Assembly (NCBI GenBank): GCA_031772625.1
Contig: CM062813.1
Coordinates: 694,100,420 to 694,164,419 of the forward strand
DNA: 64,000 bases
Direction of reading: 5' to 3'
Source: Pinus tabuliformis
Taxonomy: Eukaryota > Streptophyta > Pinopsida > Pinales > Pinaceae
The notes under the pieces were generated by a model, which saw nothing but the letters and a program-made list of their open reading frames with translations, was not told where the DNA came from and made no database searches. Shown here piece after piece: positions 11,466 to 22,978 of the stretch; positions within the stretch are counted from its first letter, which is position 1; each line of letters starts with the position of its first letter. A program made the translations under genes and the position numbers.

Positions 11466-13147
11466 ATAATGGAGGTTACAGCTACTGCAGGCTCACATGG
11501 GTTTTCGGAGGCGTCGATTACAGAACTAGCATGTTCGTTCTTGCACTGAATAGCGGCAAGGCCGAAGATTCTTCCATACATGGACATGGTCAAACGGGTA
11601 CTGGATAAGGCTGAGATAACAGACTGACAGTTTAAGACTCAGAAGAAAGAACTCATGGAATCATTCTTTCCTCAAAATTTAAGGTTTATATCCTCTAACA
11701 AAAAGCGCACAAGAGGTGAAATCGCACCAAGGAAGCCTGGATTGAGAAACGGAGGCAGTTTCCGATGCCCGATTAGCGCAATCGCACATCGCTGGGAAAA
11801 ACCCCACTAGAAGGAAAGCCTATAAAATGATCAGTTGCCTGTAAGTTTGAAAATTTGTAGGAAAAAGTGCTAAAAGCAAAAAGCAAAACCTGAACTCTAA
11901 AACTAGTGGTATTTATCAAAGATATCCTCAAGTGGTATGTAAATATCTACCAAATGTACAACATCTACAAACAAGCTGGAGGCAGAAGGATCAAGAAAAA
12001 GCAGAGTCCATTAAAAGGTTAACCAAGTTGAATTGGGATTCTTACTGGACATACTTGGCACAGCCAGTCCTTGATTCTCAAATGTATCATTAATTCGGCC
12101 GAGAAGATGGTGCCAGCTCTTGCCGATTCTGTTTTCACAGGACAGCTAAAGTCGGAGGTTGGCCAGCCAACTCTCCTCAAGCAAATGCTAAATGCTTGCG
12201 ACTACAAGGAACATATACATGGATAATTAATTGTCAGATTTAGTTTTAGATTCAATTTTAGTTTTAATTTTGCTTTATTTTTGCCTAAAATGAGGATGGT
12301 CATTTAAACCGCATCCTACATTTTTGTAATAAATTATTTTTAGATTTAGCTAGTACTATTTAAACCCTTCTCATGCATTTAGAGAAGGGTCCTGAAATTT
12401 GTCAAAAACTTGTCCTTAGAACATGCACTTTTGCACCCTCCGAGGAGGTTTTGATGAATGAATGGAATAGGATTTATTTATATCTGCGTTTAATATCTAC
12501 TACTGATGTTGCACTTTTGTACTCTTAATAGATGTTGGATTAAGAAGAGATAAATCATTATTGTTGAAGCTCATGAGTAGAACTAGTTATAAATGGTACT
12601 TTTATCTCTTAACTATTTATGTTTATGTGTCAAGGTGATATTCATGTTTAGTTATTTATATATGAATGCTTGAATGCTTGAGTTATCATTTGGCACTTCT
12701 GTATGGTGATAGCTATTTATTTATGCTTAATATATGAATGACTTATTATGCGATATGTTTTTCACAATTGTTTCGTCTAACTTTTTATACGAAATGGTTT
12801 ATCTTTATTGAATTATTTTCTCCTATCAATTGAATGACCTTTATTACCAATTGCCATTTGAAATTATTTTAGATCGCATAACTGAAATATTAAATCCCGG
12901 GTTAGTTTTAGAATTATATATTTTTGTTTATTAGAATACAATTACGTTAGATTTAGAATAAAAGCATTTTACTTAGAAATCATTAGGGAGGAACTATCAA
13001 TTCTCAACACACATAAACATAAATTGGGAAACTGGTCCGATATCCCTAGTCGAACCCACTACACCAAACCGAAAAGGAGCTGCTAACCAAGGTCCAAACC
13101 GGGTGGGTATCCCCCTTGTTGTAGACCCGATTTTCGGGGCTTCAACA
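11466..13147 (+). repeat. Gypsy A 5' LTR, part beyond X2
   Basis: Matches roughly 33900-35343 of the right LTR, carrying the rest of the decayed LTR reading frame (to about 11850) and then AT-rich U3/R/U5 sequence. It includes GAGAAGGGTCCTGAAATTTG near 12382 and the LTR end TTCAACA. Confidence 0.8.
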
Positions 13148-13151
13148 TATT

Positions 13152-13170
13152 TGGCGCTAGAAGGAGGGCC
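13152..13170 (+). promoter_or_regulatory. Gypsy A primer-binding site
   Basis: TGGCGCTAGAAGGAGGGCC four bases inside the left LTR, identical in gypsy B (57001-57019, minus). It has the TGGCGC start common among plant gypsy primer sites. I do not assign the tRNA. Confidence 0.75.
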
Positions 13171-13181
13171 CCGAACTATGA

Positions 13182-14580
13182 ATGGCAAGTAAATCTAAAT
13201 CTAAATACCATTCTGAAAGCAAATCACTCTCAACATCTCCCCTGACTTCTCCATCACATTTAGAATCTTTAAATCTTGAGCAAGAAGTCGATAAAACAAC
13301 AACCACTGCTCCATAAACTTCAGTGATTTTCTATATCACCCCAAAGATCTGAAAAATCTCAAGGTAGTGTGACTTCGCAATATAACCCTACTCATCCTCT
13401 TACCAGATTGAAGAGTGAAAGTTTGGTATTGAACCAACTGAGTTACCTTTACCTACAAGGAAGAGAGCAAGGAAATCACCTAAAGGGTCTGATAGTGAGA
13501 CTCTTTCGTCATCATCATCCATCTCAATCTCTCCTCCGTGAAGTCAACCATCTACCCCTCCACTTCAAATTATTGTCCACCAGCCCACTGGAACTTCCAC
13601 ATCTCCTTCTCAATCATCTGGAACTATAATATCCTCATCTTCCCAACTGCAGGGATCATCTTCTGTGCTTTCCTCTGTTAGTAGTTCAATGATGGCCCAA
13701 ACTCCATGGAATAACCCAAGGGCAATCTTAATGCCTACACCCTTGAGTCAAATACCGACCCATCCTGAAAAATGGCTGCCTAAATTCAATCCCGAAGCAG
13801 GCATGCTAGCAGAAAAAAATATAGACAACTTTATGTTATCTATAAATCTCAATGGGGTTACTAATGGAGATGTTGTTGTCCACCTCTTTCCTTACACTTT
13901 TCAAGCAGCAGCCAGATCATGGTATTTCTCATTACCATCTGGATCTATCACTAGTTGGGATATTTTCCAAGAACAATTCTTGACTAAGTTCGATGATTAC
14001 AGGTCTACTGTGACACTGATCGATGACCTGTCTAACCTTAGGGCTGAGTGAAAGGAACCTATCAAAGATTTTAATTCATGTTTCAATAAACTTTTGAACA
14101 AAATTCCTACTGCTTCCAAGCCTAGCGAAGAAGTTCGAAGTGAATGGTACATCTCTTCTTTACCATCAAACATAGCAATCTTCGTTGATAGGGCTAACAA
14201 AACAACTTTAGCCGACAATATGAAGGAAGCAATAGTGGTAGAGAAATGTATCATAGCTTTAGAAAAGAAAAACGCTATTGATGAACAAAAATCTAAGAAG
14301 GTTACTTTTAAAGAAAATCCAAAGAAGAAACAATCGAAAGACCCATTCGATTTAGAAGAATTGCAGAAAGTTTTAAAAACCATGTCTAACAAAATGGTTG
14401 ACATTAAGAAACAGGTAGCGGATACTTCTTCCAAAAAACTGTATAAGCCTTATAGAAGAAATCCTTCGACTGATTCAAAACCTCCCAATGCTATTACAAG
14501 TGTTGAATCAGAAGAAGAAGAAGAAGAGGAAACCACTAACGAAGAGCCTACCGACTAAGAAGAAGTTGTTTAAGTACAAG
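13182..14580 (+). pseudogene. Gypsy A gag remnant
   Basis: Encodes a capsid-type gag. A serine/proline-rich amino-terminal part is followed by a retrotransposon gag domain around 13770-14050 (EKWLPKFNPEAG, VVVHLFPYTFQAAARSWYF, SGSITSWDIFQEQFL). A charged tail follows, with acidic repeats near 14505-14560. It is homologous to the 554-codon gag of gypsy B (55325-56989), and the start matches the MASKSK/MASRSR start there. The copy is broken in a few places. Confidence 0.8.
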
Positions 14581-14582
14581 GT

Positions 14583-17500
14583 ATGTGGGATTTCATCCTC
14601 CCAGATGAAGAGGATCAAGAGGCATCTCCAGTCGGTACTAGAAGTAGAAATCAACTCCATCCTCCTCAACCTACTCCTAAGCCAAAGAGCGCAAGCTCAA
14701 TTTTTAAGGATAAAGTCGCAGCTAAGAAAACGTCACCCAAAGCAACTCAAACAAGCCCAGTCCAAACAGATTCACCAACTCCATCTAAAACGTTGATTGT
14801 TTCTGATGAGATGGAGTATAATATCATAGAAGACATGAAGAAGACTAGGGCTAACATCACTTTTTATGAATTGAGCAAGTTAAAACATCAGCAAAAGATA
14901 CTTTTGAAAGAATTACATGCAGTACCAGTTGCACCTCTGCCCGCTGTTGTAATCTCGCAAGCTTCCCATGAGATGGGAAGACCTCCAACTAATGTGACTA
15001 ATAAAGTTGATCCAAATGATATCGCTCTAATTGGAGGAAGGTCAAGATCTCATACTCCCCCATTTCTTCTTACTTATGAAGTTTTCAACAAAAATTTGCA
15101 TAATTGTTTAGTGGATTTAGGAGCTTCATCTAATATCTTACCTAAATCAATATGTGCAAAGTTGAACGTTCAACCTCAAAAATCTGCAGTGTGCATAATT
15201 CAACTGGATTGGTCGCAGGTTGAAGTGATCGGCGAACTAAATCAGGTTACCATAAGGCTGTCATCTAACCCAAAGATATGTCAAGTTATTGATATTTTAG
15301 TTGCAGACATTCCAGAATTTTATGGCCTAATTCTTAGCAAAGATTGGTCTGAAAAACTTCATGGATATTTTGCAACTGATTGGTTGCATATGTGGCTCCC
15401 TTACAATGGTAAACCAAATCAGATAAAGGTTGAGCGAGAAACACATCAGAAATACATAGTAACAGAATTGGAAGGAGAAAATGAACCTGTAGCATACAGC
15501 AACTATTCTATTGATTCTTTCTTAGGAAATTTTAATTCTCATACTTCACCTTACTTAGAACATTCTGTTTTATCTCAAGTAGAAAAAATTTCTCAAACAA
15601 ATAGTTCTAAATGTATTAATTTTATAGATAGTCCTGTAAATAAATCTTTATTTTGGAAGTTATTTTTTGACAGTTCTAAGTCTAACGAGGGAGCAGGAGC
15701 AGGATGCGTATTAATCAGTCCGGAGGGAAACAAAAATATGCCAACTTGTAGACTCGAGTTTGATTACACCAATAATACTGCAGAATACGAGGCTTTAGTC
15801 CAAGGATTATACAAAGCAATCAGATTAGATATCAAGTATCTACAAGTCTTTGGAGATTCTAAAATTGTAATCAAACAGGTACGCAATACTATACATTGTC
15901 TATCAGGTCATTCAAAAAATTATCAATCTTTAGTACAAGATCTAACTGAACATTTTATAGCATTCAATATTTCATCAATTCCCAGACTCCAGAATGCTAG
16001 TGCTGACCTCTTGGCATATGTAGCTTCCAAGTTCATTCCCTCAGAAGACTATAGCCCTGATATATTTTCAATCGAATTGATTTTTAGACCCTCGATTCCT
16101 GATAACATTACAAATTGGAGAATTTTCAACGATGATCCTGATATTGTAAGCTTCCTCACATCAGAGGGATCTTACACTAATCAAATAATTGATGAGGACC
16201 AACATGAAAAACAATTGCAACAAGATAGCACTAATCATGTTATGCCAAAATCAGTAGTCAAATTGGAATACCTATATGATCTGAAAGATCAATTCAAAAT
16301 ATCTACCAATTCAAAACTTCAAAGTTCAACTTTGAACTATGAATTAGTAAATCTAGGAACTGATACCAAGCCACAGAATATTAATCTAGGTCTTCGCCTA
16401 GCCCCTGAAGAAAAATTAGCGTATGTTCATCTCTTGAAACAATACAAAAGTGTCTTTGCCTGGAACTATGATGAACTTAAGACTTATGACACTTCTATCA
16501 TCCAACATACTATCCCAATGATAAACGATGAAAAACCTGTCCAGCAAAAGCTGAGAAAGATCCATCCTAATCTAGAAAATCAGATTAACTCTGAACTCAA
16601 TAAATTATTGAAAGCCAAAATCATTTTTCCTATTCGACATTCTAAATGGGTTTCCAATATGGTTCCCATTAGAAAGAAAAACGAAGACATTAGAATTTGC
16701 ATTGACTTTCGAAATTCTAACAAAGCTTGCCAAAAGGATAATTTTCCTTTGCCTCCCATGGAGCAAATATTACAGGCAGTTGCAGGCTCAGAATTAATGT
16801 CTTTCTTGGATGGTTTCTCAGGCTACAACCAAGTTTTGGTTCATCCCAATGATCAATTAAAGACCACATTCAGAACCAAATGGGGTACTTATGCATATCA
16901 AGAGATGCCTTTCGGTCTGATCAATGCTAGCACCACATTTCAAAGGGCCATGGACATCGCATTTAAGGGATTAGTAAACAAATCAGTAGTAATCTACTTG
17001 GATGATATAACTGTATATTCCAAGAAATGAGGTAATCATCTCAGAGATTTAAAAAAGATCTTCCAACGTTGCCAAAAGTATGGAATTTCACTTAACCCAA
17101 AAAAGTCTTTTTTTTCATTAAGTGAAGGAAAACTTCTTGGTTTTATAGTGTCAAAATCTAGAATCCATATTGATCTCAACAGAATCAAAGAGATTTCCGA
17201 AATACCCTTACCTCACAACAAGACAGCTATGCAATATCTCCTTGGCCATATTAATTTTGTAAAGAGATTTGTTCCAGATTTTTCAAGAATCGTATCTCCC
17301 TTACAAGAAATGATTAAAAAGAATTCAATCTTCAAATGAGGCCAAGACAAATATGAAGCATTCAATCTGATTAAACAAGTGATTGTAAACGCTCCATCTT
17401 TATCAACTCCAAATTTTTCCGATCCTTTCATTCTATATACATTTGCCTCTAATAGATCATATGTTGCGATACTCACTCAAGCAAATCACAACAAGGCAGA

Positions 17501-18142
17501 AGCCCCACTTGAATTTTTCAGTTCAAATCTACAAGGGGCTGAATTAAATTATTCAGACAACGAGAAACAAGCTTATGCTGTTTTCAAAGTGATCAAACAT
17601 TTTAGACCCTTTCTGCTTAAAACCCATACAAAAATCATAGTACTGTTTCCAACGGTAAGAAATCTCTTAGTAAAGAAATACGTGGGTGAAAAGAGCCAAT
17701 TGGGTTACTGCCTTACAAGAATACGACGCAGAAATTAAACCAGCAAATATTGTAAAAGTTCAAGGCTTTTGCAAAATGTTGGCTGGAGCATCGCTCATTT
17801 CTGAAATACCATCTTCAGAAGTACAAACGTATGAGGTAAGCCTAAACGATGTTGAATCATTATACGTTGATATCATATTTTATTTAAAGAATGGATACAC
17901 TCCTTCAAACCTCGATTATACAAAGAAAAGAGCCCTAAGGTTGAAGGCTAAGTAATATCAGCTCATGAACGATGTACTTTTTAGGATGGATTATGATTCT
18001 ATTCTCCTTAGATGTCTTGAGAAATATGAAGCTGAAAAGGTGTTGCAGGAACTCCACGATGGACCAGCAGGTGGACATTATGCTGGAGATAATAAAAGCA
18101 CATAAAATCTTGCGTGCAGGATACTATTGGCCTACACTATTC
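14583..18142 (+). pseudogene. Gypsy A pol, left part (protease, extra RNase H, RT, RNase H)
   Basis: In order: the end of the gag linker; a retropepsin near 15095-15340 (LHNCLVDLGASSNILPKSIC); an RNase H-like domain near 15650-16040 (LFFDSSKSNEGAGAGCVLIS, NNTAEYEAL, VFGDSKIVIKQV); reverse transcriptase near 16440-17030 with IRICIDFRN and YLDDITVYSKK; then the ordinary gypsy RNase H (17380-17800) and the start of the integrase zinc-finger region. The extra RNase H stands before the RT. The continuation lies after copia B from 30784. Broken at several places; fossil. Confidence 0.85.
17962..18142 (+). repeat. 181-bp direct repeat flanking copia B, left copy
   Basis: The same 181 bases of gypsy A integrase sequence occur again at 30784-30964, with 5 differences counted by eye. 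It is far longer than the 5-bp duplication expected for LTR element insertion. Confidence 0.9.
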
Positions 18143-18539
18143 TATTGGGTTGTGTTATATTCTTTCCACGTAGTTAATAGGGGGTTTGAAGGGCACCCGT
18201 AACCCCACTTTATGGGTCCGGGGCAGCGCCCCGGAAAATTTTGGTTATGGACCATATGTTAGGTTGAGCGGACCCACCTATGGTTTTGTGCATGATTTTC
18301 GCACATGTTTTTTGGACGCGATGGTTTTCGGTCCATGGTATTGGATGCTTCGGCATGCATAAATATGTATTGTAACATTGAAAGGAACATAATGAAAAAT
18401 CAAGCTGGTAGTCCCGGTTTTGGGATCTAGGGAAAAATATCTGTGCATATGTGTTTTATGGGTTATGCTCTCGCATTGTTTATTTTCTTTGTTTAAGAAT
18501 TCGTATGCAGGTAATTTCTGTACAGGGTTAAAGCCTACA
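18143..18539 (+). repeat. Copia B 5' LTR
   Basis: Aligns with the copia A 3' LTR (36155-36656), lacking a block present there. Starts TATTGGGTTGTG and ends AAAGCCTACA. A TATA-like CATAAATA lies at 18358-18365. Confidence 0.85.
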
Positions 18540-18541
18540 TT

Positions 18542-18554
18542 TGGTATCGGAGCT
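18542..18554 (+). promoter_or_regulatory. Copia B primer-binding site
   Basis: TGGTATCGGAGCT two bases after the LTR, the classic plant copia site for initiator methionine tRNA with one change from the usual TGGTATCAGAGC. Confidence 0.8.
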
Positions 18555-18661
18555 GTTTTGGCTTCAAGGGGACGCCTTTGTTGCTGAGGGATTTCGCTCG
18601 GGCCTGTGGTAGACCCTATTCAGTGGGAGATCTGCGAGATCGATTCTGGTGGTGAAAGAAG

Positions 18662-21600
18662 ATGGCGAGCAGTGGAAAGATAGAGATTGAGAATTTCAAT
18701 GGTCAGAATTTTGAGTTGTGGAAACTCAAGATGGAGGATCTGTTGGTGGATAAAGATCAGTGGATCGCGGTAGATCCGGGTACTATACCATCGGGAGTGA
18801 CCGATGAAGAATGGAAGAAGTTGGATCGGAAGGCAAAGAGCACAATACGATTGTGTGTATCAGATTCAGTATTGCTGAATGTATCAGGGGAAGCTATGGC
18901 AAAGGCTTTGTGGGTCAAGTTAGGGACTTTGTACCAATCTAAGTCTCTGGTGAATAAACTGTTCCTGCGGAAAAAGCTGTATAACTTGAGGATGAAAGAT
19001 GGAGACTCGGTGACAGAGCATCTGAATGCATTTAATACTGTGGTAAGTCAGTTATTATCTGTTGATATTAAAATTTTAGATGAAGATAAGTGCATCAGTC
19101 TGTTGTGTTCTCTACCAGATTCGTGGGATAGTCTAGTTATTGCAATAGGTAGCAATGCAACTGCTTTGCAGTTTGATGAAATAGTCTCAGCCTTGCTGAC
19201 GGAGGAGATGAGACGGAAAAATATGGACAACCAGAATGGTGATGCCTTGTCTGTACGAGGACGGTTCCAAAACAGAAACAAAAATAAGTCATCGAGTGGG
19301 AGATCTAAATCTAGAGGGAGATCTAAATCTCCAGGAAAACCTACAAAGGTGGTGTGCTGGAAACGCGAAAAGGAAGGGCACTTCAGAAGGGATTGTAAAT
19401 CTAAAGCTCCTGATAAAGGAAAGGGATCTGATGATTCTCCTTCTGCAGAGGCGAAAACCACCTCAGATGAAGGTGGGGGTGTGTACTTGGCTTCTTCAAG
19501 TACACATGTAGATCATGAGGCATGGTTGATTGACTCAGGTGCATCCTTTCACTTCACTCCCCATAGAGAGTGGTTCTGCGAGTATGAGAAATACGATGGT
19601 GGTGATGTCTTCTTACGAGATGATAGGAAGGCTAGAATCATTGGTCGGGGAAAAGTAAAGTTGAAGTTGCAAGGTGGAAGGGTTAGAACACTTTCGGGTG
19701 TTCTACATGTTCCTGCATTGGCCAGAAATCTGATTTCTGTAAGCAAGTTGGATGATGCAGGTGTAAAGACAGTGGTCGAGAAAGATACTTGCAAGATGGT
19801 TCGAGGAGCACTGATATTAATGCGGGGAGTTTAGATTGGAACTTTGTACAAGCTGCAAGGTAGCACTGTTGTTGATGGGTGCAATAGTTCTATGGTTCCT
19901 GAAAATGGAGTAGAGAATCTAGTGGTCTCTGGAGAGAAGACCATGTTGTGGCATCAAAGGCTTGGACATATTGGAGAGAAGGGCCTTCGAATACTTCATG
20001 GTAAAGGTATGGTAGAAGGTATGAATAATAGCTCTCTGGATTTTGATTTCTGTGAAAATTGTGTATATGGGAAGCAGAATCGGGTGAGCTTCCCCTCTGG
20101 TGGTAAGAGGACGAAACAGATATTAGAGCTTGTGCACAGTGATGTGTTTGGACCTGTGAAGGTTCCATCACTGGGTAAGTCTGTGTACTATGTATCATTC
20201 ATAGATGACTTCTCAAGGAATACATGGATATATTTTCTTAAGAAGAAATCTGAAGTCTTTGACAGGTTTAAATAATTTAAGGCTCTGGTGGAAAATCAGA
20301 CAGAGAAGAAGATAAAGGTGCTGAGGACAGATAATGGTGGAGAATTTTGCAACAAGGAATTTGGAGAATTTTGTAAGAAGTGTGGTATAGCACAGCAAAA
20401 GACTACTCCATATACACCTCAACAAAATGGAGTCGCAGAAAGAATGAACAAGACGTTGATGGAAAGGGAAAGAAGCATGCTCAGTGGTGCCGGGTTAGGA
20501 CAGGAATTCTGGGCAGAGGCGGTGGATACTGCATGTTACCTGATCAACAGATCACCTTCATCGGCGTTGGAGGATAAGACTCCAGAAGAAGTATGGACTG
20601 GTAAGAAACCCTCTCTTTCACATCTAAGGGTATTTGGATGTGATGCATATGTACATGTTCCAAAGGAGAAACGAACCAAGTTGGATAGTAAATCTGAAAA
20701 GTGCATCTTTATTGGGTATAAGGATGGTTTAAAGGGTTATAAGCTTTGGAACCCAGTCACACGGAAAGTTGTGTACAACCGAGATGTGTTGTTCAGAGAG
20801 GTAAAAGATGTTATTCAACATGAAGTCCAACCAAAGGAACCTAAGAAGATAGAGTTTGAGCCAAAGGAGGAAGAATCAGACTCTGCAGCAGAGGAGGAAT
20901 CAGAAGATGAAGAGCCACAAACTCTGGCTGTGAGAAGATCAGTTCGAGAAAGAAGGCAACCATAAAGGTATAGTCCATCTGCTTTCAGTTCAAATTTTGC
21001 TTTGTCTGTTACTGATAATGATCCCAGAACTGTGAAGGAAGCAGTGGATTCAGAGGATGGAAAACTCTGGAAAGAGGCCATGGTCGATGAAATGGCATCT
21101 TTGCACAAAAATGAGGCTTGGGATCTGGTGGAGTTTCCGGCTGGAAGGAAACCCATTGGAAGCAAATGGGTGTTCAAGAAGAAGACAAATGCAAAAGGAA
21201 AGGTGGAGAAATACAAAGCTCGGTTGGTAGCAAAAGGTTATTCCCAGGTGCCGGGAATTGATTTTGGTGATATTTTTTCTCCTGTTGCCAAAGTAACTTC
21301 TATTAGATTACTTTTATCTATTGCTGCTGCTTTTGATTTTGAGGTAGAACAGATGGATGTGAAGACAGCATTTCTTCACGGGGATTTGGAAGAGGAAATC
21401 TACATGAAGCAACCTGAAGGCTTTGCGGTGAAGGGTAAGAAAGAACTGGTATGCAAGTTAAAGAAGTCTCTGTATGGGTTAAAACAGTCACCAAGGATGT
21501 GGTATCAGAAATTTGATACATTTATACGGGGACTTGGCTTCACCAGAAGCAAAGCAGATCATTGTGTGTATTTTAAATTAATTGGTGACCGTATTATTTA

Positions 21601-21901
21601 TCTGGTCTTTTATGTGGATGATATGTTGCTGGTTGGAAATGACAAAGAAATTATCCAGGATTTGAAGACCCAATTATCCTCCAAATTCGACATGAAAGAT
21701 CTTGGTGCTGCAAACTATATTTTGGGCATGGAAATTAAAAGAGATCGGTCAAAGAGGAAGCTCTGGTTAAACCAGAGGAAGTATGTCGAGACAATACTCC
21801 AGAGGTTTAATATGCAGGATAGTAAACCGGTCAAGGTTCCTATTCCTGTAGGTGTGAGGTTATCTGCTGAACAGTGCCCCAAGACACAAGAAGAGGAAGA
21901 G
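18662..21901 (+). pseudogene. Copia B gag-protease-integrase-RT
   Basis: Starts MASSGKIEIENFNGQNFELW at 18662, a typical copia gag start. The gag domain includes YNLRMKDGDSVTEHLNAFN. A zinc-knuckle segment lies near 19360-19400, retropepsin near 19530 (AWLIDSGASFHFTPHREWF), GAG-pre-integrase near 19945 (LWHQRLGHIGEKGL), and the integrase core between 20100 and 20560 with KTTPYTPQQNGVAERMNKTL. RT runs from about 21050 to 21840, with YVDDMLLVGN near 21611. It has a small number of breaks. X1 is inserted after 21901, and the RNase H continues at 29819. Confidence 0.87.
21897..21901. repeat. Target duplication of X1, left
   Basis: AAGAG, repeated at 29814-29818. The uninterrupted copia A sequence at 35396-35412 has it once. 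Confidence 0.9.
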
Positions 21902-22961
21902 TGTTGTGGGGAAAAATGCCTATGCAGGACGATCCTATCCACCTAAGGTGTGACAGTGCCTTAGCAACAAACAGATACAGCTACTCTGGTTCTTTCCTTT
22001 ATGAAATGTGAAAGAGGGGAGATCAATGGACTTACCAGTGTCTTCTGTTTGTCCCTCGATCTAGATCCTCTTCTCTTTGGGTGTTCACAGCTACTTGCCT
22101 CCTCGTTCGTCCAAGAGAACAGCTACTTGATTCCCACGAGATCACAAGAGAACAGCTACCTGTGACAAGAGAACAGCTACTTGCGACAAGAGAAGAACAC
22201 AACATAAAGGCAAATATTCGTATTCATAAATGATTCAGGATTAGAAGTAAATCAAATACACTAATGCAATCATACAAATACACCAGCATATAGGAGAAAA
22301 CCAAGATAGCTTTATTGATTGATAACAAGGTTCAGGAAGAGATACAACCCAAAGGGCTCCAATCCAGCATCTCCTTCCCAGCAGAATGGAATTCCTTCTT
22401 CAGCTCCCTTCAAAGCATTAAGCACCCAATGATCCAGTCTCAAACCAACAGCAATTCTTTGCAATAACAAAATTCCAGCCTCTAGATCTCATGGAGGAGA
22501 GATCTATATATAGTTATTTTGGAGAGAGGATGAGTCAGCTTGAGATCTGACTAGTGTCCTCTCCCTCTATCAGTTCTTGAGTCCACTTGGAGGTTCTTGC
22601 TTCCACTTGGAGATTTGGAACCTCTTACTCATCACCAGTCGAATTCCCTGAGGCAAGTGTCATTTTGGAAGCTTCCTGAGCATTGACACCTTGAGGAATG
22701 AGCCTGCCACTTGTCCAAAATCGCTCAGCGCAGGTAGCCTTTGTTGCAGTTGACATTCAACGCAGGTAGACAGTGGAGCAGTTGACATGATCCAGAATTG
22801 GCTTGATTTTGAGCAGTTTCAGGTGGATAACTTCTGTGAATTGTTGTGGTTAGTTGGCCTTGTTCCTCTAGGGGTAGGAACAACATGTTTAGGGACTTTG
22901 GATCCCTTAGATTATGGACATTTCATGCTCGATGCTGCAAGGCACAAAAATGTCTATAACA
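21902..22961 (-). repeat. X1 LTR (left copy, 3' LTR)
   Basis: Matches 28754-29813. The plus-strand start is TGTTGTGGGG and the end is GTCTATAACA. Contains ~21-bp tandem repeats (22112-22197) and a CTATATATAG box at 22504-22513. Confidence 0.93.
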
Positions 22962-22978
22962 GTTGCCCCCTAAAGTAT
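22962..22978 (-). promoter_or_regulatory. X1 polypurine tract
   Basis: Minus strand ACTTTAGGGGGCAAC directly before the LTR start TGTTATAGAC. This is the expected primer for plus-strand DNA synthesis. The same bases are in X2 at 7166-7182. Confidence 0.75.

Larger units (their letters stand above)
5173..13147 (+). repeat. Gypsy A 5' LTR, interrupted by X2
   Basis: Matches 33013-35343 on both sides of X2 (5173-6063 and 11466-13147). It starts TGTTGTGGCC and ends GGGGCTTCAACA. The U3-like part contains GCGAT-rich imperfect palindromes near 5440-5650, similar in kind to the phased palindromes of gypsy B. Confidence 0.88.

Noticed and set aside
17962-18142. Long target-site duplication of copia B
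   Set aside because: 181 bp is far too long, the copies differ by about 3%, and the right LTR is partial. A recombination or repair event fits better.
19048-19461. Minus-strand 137-codon frame in copia B
   Set aside because: Complement of the gag coding region, with no motif of its own.
20815-21216. Minus-strand 133-codon frame in copia B
   Set aside because: Antisense of the integrase/RT linker region; serine runs mirror the acidic stretch on the sense strand.
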